Below, one piece after another: positions 14,614 to 20,340 of a stretch of DNA of 20,340 bases. The notes beneath the pieces are model-generated. The model was not told the origin of the DNA. It made no database searches and saw only the letters and a list, made by a program, of their open reading frames with translations. Positions within the stretch are counted from its first letter, which is position 1; every line of letters begins with the position of its first letter. Source of the stretch: CALJEL01 sp041082235 (lineage in GTDB: Bacteria; Nitrospirota; Thermodesulfovibrionia; Thermodesulfovibrionales; CALJEL01); NCBI GenBank assembly GCA_041082235.1, contig JBDOIG010000276.1, forward strand, positions 1-20,340, written 5' to 3'. Position numbers and translations under genes: made by a program.

Positions 14614-14701
14614 AGGAGGGATTTCGTCCCTCAAACTCCTCTTTTAAATAATTTTATTAATTCCTTATTTGGTGTTTCAAAGGGGGCTTTGCCCCTTTGA
14701 G
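14614..14701 (+). repeat. Dispersed two-hairpin palindromic repeat, copy D
   Basis: The first hairpin is GAGGGA, TTTCG, TCCCTC (14616-14632) followed by AAACTCC. The AT-rich spacer runs 14640-14672. The second hairpin is TCAAAGGGGGC, TTT, GCCCCTTTGA (14677-14700) with one bulged G. It fills the 94-bp gap between the rpoD stop (14704) and the DUF815 start (14609). Confidence 0.9.
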
Positions 14702-14703
14702 TA

Positions 14704-16281
14704 TCATCTTAATTCAATAAATTCACTGAGCCATTTTGTCCTGGATGGATGCTTCAGTTTCCTTATTGCCTTTGCTTCAATCTGTCTCACCCTCTCTCTT
14801 GTAACCGAAAACTCCTCCCCGACTTCCTCAAGGGTCATGGGTGCATCCTCTCCGATACCGAATCTCTTCCTTATAACAGCCTCTTCTTTATCATTCAGGG
14901 TCCCGAGTACCTTATCAATCTGTTCCTTGAGGTCCTGTCTTACAGCATGGTCAAAGGGAGAAGGGGTTGAGTTATCCTCAATAAAATCTATAAGCTGGGA
15001 ATCTTCCTCCTCACCAATGGGTGTCTCAAGAGAGATTGGTTCCTTTGTCACCTTTAATATATTTTTTACCTTGTGGGGTGGCATCTTCAGTTTTTCTGCC
15101 AGCTCATCCACAGAAGGTTCTCTCCCATTTGCCTGGACAAAATCCCTTGTTGTCCTTGTTATTCTGTTAATGGTTTCCACCATATGAACAGGTATCCTGA
15201 TAGTCCTTGACTGATCTGCCAGTGCCCTCGTGATTGCCTGTCTTATCCACCATGTGGCATAGGTGCTGAATTTATAACCTCTCTTATATTCAAATTTATC
15301 AACTGCCTTCATAAGACCAATGTTGCCCTCCTGTATAAGGTCAGCAAAACTGAGCCCCCTTCCAATATACCTCTTTGCAATGCTTATAACAAGCCTGAGA
15401 TTTGCCTCTATTAGGCTGGATTTTGATAAAAGCACCATATCCTCTCCCTTAATAAGTGTCTGATAGGCCTTTTTCATATCCTGAAGCCTTATGCCAAGGA
15501 GTGTCTCTCTCCTTTTAAGTTCCTTTTCAATATCAAGATATTCTTCCGTGAGTTTCTGGATATTTTCTCTGCATGACCTGGTTGTTCTCTTGGGGATTCC
15601 ACATTTAATTATCTTGCTCAGATTATATCCTCTTGCACTCAGTGATTTTTTAATTGATGAGATCCTTTTTGAAAGGTCATATACGATCTGATAATTTCTT
15701 TTGAACTCATCAGCAAAGGTTAAAACAACTGAATCTCTGAGCCCTAAATCTTTTATAATGGATATAATCTCTTCCCTGTTCTTATTCAGGGATTCAATTA
15801 AAGAACCGTCATTCGGTGGCGAATTAACATCGCTGTTTTTTAATCTGGTAAGAAGCTGTTTTCTTTTCTTGAGCAATTCCCCTATCTTCAAGGTTGCCTT
15901 ATAGAATCTTTCTCTTTCTTCAAGAAGCTCTTCCTCTATCTCATCATCACAATTACAGAGAATATCTTTCAGCGGTGCCTCTCCATTTCTTGCAAGCTCA
16001 CCAATTTCAACAATTTTTTTAAGTGCAAAGGGCATGGAGAAGATTACCTTCATCATGAGCTCTTTGCCATCTTCTATCTTCTTTGCAATCTCCACCTCTC
16101 CTTCTCTTGTGAGAAGGGGTACACTTCCCATCTCCTTGAGGTAAACCCTGATAGGTTCATACTCTGCCTCCCTCTCTTCAATCTCTGGCTCAAGTAGTTT
16201 CTCCAGAGACTCTTCCTGTTCCTCTCCAAGGATGTCTACATCCTTTTCTTCAAAATCATCTAAGTAATCTATATAACCCAT
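14704..16281 (-). CDS. rpoD: Primary RNA polymerase sigma factor RpoD (sigma-70)
   Basis: The principal sigma factor, directing RNA polymerase to -10/-35 promoters. Region 1.2 is EPIRVYLKEMGSVPLLTREG, near 42-61. Region 2 contains LRLVISIAKRYIGRGLSFAD, LIQEGNIGLMKAVDKFEY and the -10 reader YKFSTYATWWIRQAITRALA. Region 3 starts at RIPVHMVETINRI. Region 4 ends with the -35 helix-turn-helix TLEEVGEEFSVTRERVRQIE. The 525-aa length includes the usual non-conserved region between 1.2 and 2. Region 1.1 is reduced to an acidic tail of about 40 residues. The ATG lies 4 bases after the dnaG stop without a visible ribosome binding site, so translation probably depends on coupling. Confidence 0.96.
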   Translation of the reverse strand: MGYIDYLDDFEEKDVDILGEEQEESLEKLLEPEIEEREAEYEPIRVYLKEMGSVPLLTREGEVEIAKKIEDGKELMMKVIFSMPFALKKIVEIGELARNGEAPLKDILCNCDDEIEEELLEERERFYKATLKIGELLKKRKQLLTRLKNSDVNSPPNDGSLIESLNKNREEIISIIKDLGLRDSVVLTFADEFKRNYQIVYDLSKRISSIKKSLSARGYNLSKIIKCGIPKRTTRSCRENIQKLTEEYLDIEKELKRRETLLGIRLQDMKKAYQTLIKGEDMVLLSKSSLIEANLRLVISIAKRYIGRGLSFADLIQEGNIGLMKAVDKFEYKRGYKFSTYATWWIRQAITRALADQSRTIRIPVHMVETINRITRTTRDFVQANGREPSVDELAEKLKMPPHKVKNILKVTKEPISLETPIGEEEDSQLIDFIEDNSTPSPFDHAVRQDLKEQIDKVLGTLNDKEEAVIRKRFGIGEDAPMTLEEVGEEFSVTRERVRQIEAKAIRKLKHPSRTKWLSEFIELR

Positions 16282-16285
16282 GTTA

Positions 16286-18070
16286 TTAAAATGGTGGAGA
16301 AGTAATAGTTCTCCTTGCTCCCTGAATCATTGTTTTTTCTTTTATCAGTTTATTCAGTAAAATAAGGTCGTTTCTCCCTCGCGCCTCTGTAATTAATCTA
16401 TCTATTACCCTTAGCCTTATTTGTTTCATACAATCTGATATTAATCTATCAATGCCTTCATCATCAAGATAGGTATTGAATGTAAGTCTTGCGATCAGGT
16501 GTTGAAGTTCCATCCGTGCTTTTTCCTCTGATTCCTCTATATCCCTATTAAGCTGATTGAACAGCTCCTGTAAAAGCCGCTTACCATCATCCTTAAAGAA
16601 GGAGGGATTCTGAGAACAACAATCCACAATCAGACTGTAAAGTTTTCTTAAATTTTCCTCTTCAATATCCTCTGGTTTAAGACCATTGAGGATCAGGTCA
16701 GCCCTCTCGGGATACTGAAGAATTACTGCCATGAGAAGAGCCTCAGGACTCAGCGTCTTAAATCCAATGGTCTTTGCATCTGAACCTGATGAAGCCTGAG
16801 TTTTCAGCTTACCTGCCTGTGTTGCTCTTAATCTTCTGACTTCTTCAATTAAAAACTCCTCCTTAAGACCTGCTATATGAGAAAGGGTTTTTATATATTC
16901 TGCCCTCATAAGGGGATCTTCAATACCGGCAATAAGGCCTGTTAATTCTCTGAGCGTCTCAACGCTGTCACCTTTTTGAGCTGTCTTCATATAAAATTCC
17001 ACAAGTCCCAGAGGGGCTTCAAGGAGTCTCTTGAGCTCTGATGCCTCTGTCTTTTTCAAGAAGCTATCAGGGTCCTCTCCCTCCGGAAGAAGGGCAATCA
17101 ATGGGCTTATGGAATGCTGAAGGAGGATGGGCAAGGATCGTTTAGCTGCAGTAATGCCAGCACTATCACCATCATAAAGAAGTATTATCTTTTCAGTGAG
17201 TCTCTTAAGAAGCATTACCTGTTTTTCTGTAAGGGCTGTCCCGAGAGGTGCAATGACATTTGTAAACCCGTACTGATGACACATTATCACATCGAGATAG
17301 CCCTCTGTTATAACAGCAAAACCGTATTTTTTTATACCCTCCTTTGCCTGAAAGAGTCCAAAGAGATTTTCTCCTTTTTTAAACAGAGGGGTTTCAGGTG
17401 AATTTATGTACTTGGGAAGACTGTCATCCATTACCCTTCCACCAAATCCTATGATATTACCCTGAAGATTATGAATGGGAAATATTATCCTTCCCCTGAA
17501 GAGGTCATAGCTTCCTTTGTCTGAATAACTTATAAGACCAGCCTCTTTTATGTCTGTTTCTTTAAATCCTTTGTTTTTTAAATACACCAGAAGGGAATCC
17601 CAATCCTTAGGAGCAAAGCCGAGTGAAAAGGTCTTTACACTATCTGGAGAGAGCCACCTCTTTAAAATAAGATAATCAAGGGCCTCCTGATTTTTATAGA
17701 GATTATCCTTGTAGAATTCCTGGGCCTCTATGAGTATGGAGAGCATAATGGACTGTTTATTATAATCGGACTTTCCTTTCACAGGAGTATATTCAATGCC
17801 CGCCCTTCTGGCAAGCCTCTCAATGGTCTCCGGGAAGCTGAGGTTTTCTATCTTCCTTATAAAGGTGATTATATCCCCACTTTCTCCACAGCCAAAGCAG
17901 TAGTAGAATTGTTTTGAAGGGCTAACTGTAAAGGAAGGTGTCTTTTCTGAATGAAAGGGGCAGAGCCCTTTAAAGTTTGATCCTGCTCGTTTGAGGTTTA
18001 CATAATCAGAAATTACATCAACAATGTCGAGACGCATCTTAATTTCATTAAGTATGTCTGTTTGTCTCAT
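16286..18070 (-). CDS. dnaG: DNA primase DnaG
   Basis: DnaG makes the RNA primers for replication at the fork. The N-terminal CHC2 zinc finger is C37, H40, C58, C61 (CPFHSEKTPSF, FYYCFGCG). The catalytic core includes IIFPIHNLQGNIIGFGGR, and the TOPRIM motifs are EGYLDVI near 255-261 and LYDGDSAG near 297-304. A C-terminal helicase-binding-like helical region follows. The 594 aa is a normal length. GGAGAGA lies a few bases before the ATG. It sits between the NIF3-like gene and rpoD, as in the classical rpsU-dnaG-rpoD macromolecular synthesis operon. Confidence 0.96.
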   Translation of the reverse strand: MRQTDILNEIKMRLDIVDVISDYVNLKRAGSNFKGLCPFHSEKTPSFTVSPSKQFYYCFGCGESGDIITFIRKIENLSFPETIERLARRAGIEYTPVKGKSDYNKQSIMLSILIEAQEFYKDNLYKNQEALDYLILKRWLSPDSVKTFSLGFAPKDWDSLLVYLKNKGFKETDIKEAGLISYSDKGSYDLFRGRIIFPIHNLQGNIIGFGGRVMDDSLPKYINSPETPLFKKGENLFGLFQAKEGIKKYGFAVITEGYLDVIMCHQYGFTNVIAPLGTALTEKQVMLLKRLTEKIILLYDGDSAGITAAKRSLPILLQHSISPLIALLPEGEDPDSFLKKTEASELKRLLEAPLGLVEFYMKTAQKGDSVETLRELTGLIAGIEDPLMRAEYIKTLSHIAGLKEEFLIEEVRRLRATQAGKLKTQASSGSDAKTIGFKTLSPEALLMAVILQYPERADLILNGLKPEDIEEENLRKLYSLIVDCCSQNPSFFKDDGKRLLQELFNQLNRDIEESEEKARMELQHLIARLTFNTYLDDEGIDRLISDCMKQIRLRVIDRLITEARGRNDLILLNKLIKEKTMIQGARRTITSPPF

Positions 18071-18088
18071 GCGTCTCTCCTTTAAATA

Positions 18089-19042
18089 TTATTTTCTCTT
18101 TACTCTTTTAAATCCTGAACACTCAAGGACCTCAATATCCCTATCAAGTATCTCATCAAGGAGAAGATTCATTCCGAGATTATCACTGGCAATATGCCCG
18201 GCAATCACAACATTAAGATGATGCCTTTCAGCCTCCTTTCTGTGTTCTTCGCTGAGATGCATGGCAACCATAGTATTTATCCCTGAATTTGTAATATTCT
18301 GGAATATATCCTTTGAACCCTCTGTCCCACCTGTCATATCAACAAATATCCTTCCAGCCTTTCTCTGAGGAGAGCCAATTAATATCTTTGGTCCGGCACC
18401 ATTTCTGGCACCCTCTTTATATTCAGGTATTTCCCTGAGAAGCTCAATAACCTCACCAATGGTATAAGGCTTTTTTTGATCAAAAAGTCTCTGCAGATAT
18501 GTTGCTACCATATTATCCGCAGGGGTATGAAGGCAGGCAAAGGGTATATCAAGAAGTCGGGCTGTATCCACTGCTCTTGTATGATTATAGGGCATGAGCT
18601 TCCTTTCAACCTCTTTTATCCTTGCATCCATGAGGTCTTCAGCCACATTTATAGGTACCCCGAACCTCTGAAGTATATCTGCCTGCATCTTCATCACCTG
18701 ATATAGATTTGCGTAGGCCCTTCCTTCGGGATGATGTGAAAGAACAAGATCCAGTGGTCTGCCCCTCTGTCTTAAGGTCTCGGCAAGAAGTATCTCACCT
18801 GCTTCTATATCAATACCTACAAGTATTGTCCTGATACCCTTTTCAGGGTCGCCCCACAGGAGCCTTGAGTCTGCATAAGGATTGTGAAGCAAGTCCCTGT
18901 CAAAATATTCCCTTTCATCTGGTTTAAGAGATTCATAGTCTTTTTTTCTTGCTTGAAGGTCTCTTTCTACCTGTTCGACTCCGCGAGGGTCATTTTCTAT
19001 TGCAATCTTAATTGCCCTTTCAATAAGCTCACCAATCTTCAT
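18089..19042 (-). CDS. NIF3/DUF34-like dinuclear metal-centre protein
   Basis: A 317-aa member of the NIF3 (DUF34, YbgI-type) family. Candidate metal-binding motifs are LVLSHHPEG (H103, H104) in the N-terminal part, and MHLSEEHR with VIAGHIASDNLGMN toward the C-terminus (near 264-271 and 283-296). Members form hexameric toroids with two metals per subunit. Their activity is unsettled; GTP cyclohydrolase-like and metal-chaperone roles have been proposed for relatives. It precedes dnaG by 18 bases and has a candidate promoter in the gap behind yqeY. Confidence 0.85.
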   Translation of the reverse strand: MKIGELIERAIKIAIENDPRGVEQVERDLQARKKDYESLKPDEREYFDRDLLHNPYADSRLLWGDPEKGIRTILVGIDIEAGEILLAETLRQRGRPLDLVLSHHPEGRAYANLYQVMKMQADILQRFGVPINVAEDLMDARIKEVERKLMPYNHTRAVDTARLLDIPFACLHTPADNMVATYLQRLFDQKKPYTIGEVIELLREIPEYKEGARNGAGPKILIGSPQRKAGRIFVDMTGGTEGSKDIFQNITNSGINTMVAMHLSEEHRKEAERHHLNVVIAGHIASDNLGMNLLLDEILDRDIEVLECSGFKRVKRK

Positions 19043-19136
19043 AATCCTGTTTTCCTTTAATCAGTCTTTGATATACGCAGATAATGAAGAAACTTTTTTA
19101 AATAGGAACATAATCTTGCTACATCCGAGCCTTTTT

Positions 19137-19165
19137 ACTTTATATCACACACTGATTAAGATCAA
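19137..19165 (-). promoter_or_regulatory. Candidate internal promoter upstream of NIF3-dnaG-rpoD
   Basis: On the minus strand TTGATC (19160-19165), 17 bases, TAAAGT (19137-19142). The -10 matches 4 of 6 and is the same hexamer as the candidate rpsU promoter. It lies in the 155-bp gap between yqeY and the NIF3-like gene and could give rpoD transcription independent of rpsU. Confidence 0.4.
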
Positions 19166-19197
19166 CTGCAAAATAGTAATTCCTCTCCTCCCTCTTG

Positions 19198-19650
19198 CTA
19201 TTTAGACCCCTCAAGTATCTCCTTTACCCGCTGGTTTACAAACTTTCCATCAGCTATTCCTTTAAGCCTTGGCATAACTGCCTTCATAACCTTTCCCATA
19301 TCCTGAAGCCCCTTCGCTGATACCTCCTTTATAGTGGCCTTTATAATATCATCTATCTCTTCAGGAGAAAGCTGTTTTGGCAGGTAGGACATAAGGATCT
19401 CAAGCTCGTTTCTCTCTGCTTCTGCAAGGTCAAGCCTCCCAGCTTTTTCAAACTGCTCTATGGAATCCTTCCTCTGTTTTATCTGGGATGAAATAACAGC
19501 GATGCAATCATCATCATTAAGTGGCCTCATGAATTCTATCTCTTTATTTTTGAGGGCAGACTTCAGGAGTCTAAGGACAGAGACTCTGCTTTTATCCCCG
19601 GATTTTAAGGCAATTTTAAAGTCTTCTTCAATTTTATTAAGAAGGGGCAT
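19198..19650 (-). CDS. yqeY: GatB/YqeY family protein
   Basis: A 150-aa YqeY protein, related to the tRNA-interacting tail domain of the amidotransferase subunit GatB. Recognisable text includes RVSVLRLLKSALKNKEIE, IKQRKDSIEQFEKAGRLDLA, ELEILMSYLPKQLSPEEI and DMGKVMKAVMPRLKGIADG. Its role is presumed to involve tRNA or translation but is not established. The ATG shares a base with the rpsU stop (TAATG), the usual coupled rpsU-yqeY arrangement, and no separate ribosome binding site is seen. Confidence 0.92.
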   Translation of the reverse strand: MPLLNKIEEDFKIALKSGDKSRVSVLRLLKSALKNKEIEFMRPLNDDDCIAVISSQIKQRKDSIEQFEKAGRLDLAEAERNELEILMSYLPKQLSPEEIDDIIKATIKEVSAKGLQDMGKVMKAVMPRLKGIADGKFVNQRVKEILEGSK

Positions 19651-19850
19651 TATTTTGCTGCAAGCTGCTTTAATTTCTTCAGGGCTTTTTTACGGGCAGC
19701 AAGGGCCTTCTTCTTTTTCTTTACAGAAGGCTTCTCGTAATGTTCCCTCTTTTTTATCTCAGAAAGAATACCTTCCCTCTCGCACTGCTTTTTAAACTTC
19801 TTCAGTGCGTTCTCAAAGGATTCGCTCTCTTTTACATTTACAGAGGGCAA
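19650..19850 (-). CDS. rpsU: 30S ribosomal protein S21
   Basis: S21 is a small basic protein of the 30S platform that assists initiation. At 66 aa it begins VNVKESESFENALKKFKKQC, continues with GILSEIKKREHYEKPSVKKK, and ends in a long Lys/Ala-rich tail, all typical. The start is TTG at 19848-19850, preceded by AAGGAGG with a spacer of about 9; an in-frame ATG is not available before the conserved N-terminus. It is the first gene of the macromolecular synthesis operon. Confidence 0.94.
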   Translation of the reverse strand: MPSVNVKESESFENALKKFKKQCEREGILSEIKKREHYEKPSVKKKKKALAARKKALKKLKQLAAK

Positions 19851-19884
19851 GTCTCTCTCCCTCCTTCCTTTTTTAAATTTTAAT

Positions 19885-19914
19885 ACTTTAACAGGTGGAT
19901 GTTCCCCTTGTCAA
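19885..19914 (-). promoter_or_regulatory. Candidate promoter of the rpsU operon
   Basis: On the minus strand TTGACA (19909-19914) is followed after 18 bases by TAAAGT (19885-19890); shifting one base gives TTAAAG at spacing 17. The start would fall near 19878, about 28 bases before the TTG start, leaving room for AAGGAGG. It is the best sigma-70 match in the region. Confidence 0.6.
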
Positions 19915-20080
19915 TAGAGACTGCTCCTTGGCATCTCCCACTTTTATGTTCGCTTTCCTTAAATCGTAAAATTTCAGTGTGGATTATGAAAGACAGCTGT
20001 CTGAGGTGAAATAAAAATATTAGCAATCTATCGTGACAAGGGTTTTTAAATACGAGAAGTTAGGAACTTATGGGACAGGA
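19915..20080. other. Intergenic region without a recognised gene
   Basis: AT-rich DNA between the rpsU promoter and the terminal reading frame. Several short words (for example CAGCTGTCTG) occur, but I see no gene, no repeat shared with the rest of the window, and no clear terminator. Confidence 0.5.
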
Positions 20081-20167
20081 TCATCTATTCAGTGCAGCTA
20101 TTAACTTAAGACTTGAGTATCTTCCCTTCAGCCTGCGCCTATAGCCTGTCTTTGCCTTTAACCTATC

Positions 20168-20340
20168 TTAAGCCTTCGCACTTATCAACGATGGGGCTGA
20201 CTTAACTTTTAGAGTATTGATTATCTCTGTAAGTTGTTTTATCACATCATCAAAAATCTCTATCGCTGAAAGCATCGCTATGGCTAAGGTAAAAACACTT
20301 AATGTATTTACTGTCCCTTGCCTTGGCTTTCTCGGGATTA
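20168..20340 (-). CDS. C-terminal end of an unidentified protein (5' part outside window)
   Basis: Minus-strand frame open from the window edge to TAA at 20168-20170, 56 codons. It begins IPRKPRQGTVNTLSVFTLAI, contains AMLSAIEIFDDVIKQLTEII, and ends KSAPSLISAKA, reading as one hydrophobic helix followed by an amphipathic one. If the TAA is skipped, the same frame continues for 28 more codons (DRLKAKTGYRRRLKGRYSSL...) to TGA at 20081-20083, so the gene may have a shortened end. I cannot name the family; a mobile-element protein is possible. Coding status is moderate because only a fragment is visible. Confidence 0.45.
   Translation of the reverse strand, partial: IPRKPRQGTVNTLSVFTLAIAMLSAIEIFDDVIKQLTEIINTLKVKSAPSLISAKA

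Noticed and set aside
17952..17972. AAAGGGGCAGAGCCCTTT, similar to the second hairpin of the dispersed repeat
   Set aside because: It encodes the conserved zinc-finger text GLCPFH of DnaG, so the similarity is explained by codon use and not by an inserted repeat.
19061..19111. 16-codon minus-strand leader-like reading frame upstream of the NIF3-like gene
   Set aside because: No ribosome binding site, no codon run typical of attenuation and no associated terminator hairpin.

Overview
The window looks like the chromosome of a Gram-negative, two-membrane bacterium of moderate GC content. The protein set (Aquifex-type aconitase, DUF763, an EncFtn-like ferritin, HD protein inside the sec operon, NIF3 inside the rpsU-dnaG-rpoD operon) suggests a Nitrospirota/Thermodesulfovibrio-like lineage. 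That placement is from memory of such proteins, not from a search. Most genes are on the minus strand and packed into operons with 4-bp ATGA overlaps or stop codons embedded in the next ribosome binding site. TTG and GTG starts are common.

Layout. 1-636 (minus): the N-terminal part of a secreted protein with tail-fibre-like motifs, cut by the window edge, behind a leader containing a tetranucleotide microsatellite. 911-7071 (minus): a secretion operon read in the order outer-membrane protein, yajC, HD-domain hydrolase, secD, secF, recJ. 7072-7933: an 862-bp gene-poor interval with a broken transposase start, a copy of a dispersed palindromic repeat, a large inverted repeat and the aconitase promoter. 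7934-9895 (plus): aconitase. 9870-11109 (minus): a three-gene cluster of EncFtn-like ferritin, HExxH metalloprotein and GroES-like protein. 11293-12372 (plus): DUF763 protein. 12400-19850 (minus): an extended macromolecular synthesis operon read rpsU, yqeY, NIF3-like, dnaG, rpoD, DUF815 AAA+ ATPase, YihY membrane protein fused to a cyclic-nucleotide-binding domain. 20168-20340 (minus): the 3' end of an unidentified reading frame.

The most striking unexplained signal is a family of about 85-90 bp palindromic repeats. Each copy has two hairpins (GTTTGAGGG... and TTTCAAAGGGG...) separated by an AT-rich spacer. There are four copies in 20 kb, at 5846-5930, 7611-7695, 10250-10338 and 14614-14701. 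Three fill the junction between a stop codon and the next start inside operons. One of those supplies the last 14 residues and stop codon of a metalloprotein. The fourth splits the 5' end of a transposase gene. A separate 27-bp perfect palindrome sits in frame inside the DUF815 ATPase gene, apparently adding a 9-10 residue insertion. Together these look like mobile palindromic elements that tolerate, and alter, coding sequence. No tRNA, rRNA or CRISPR array was seen.
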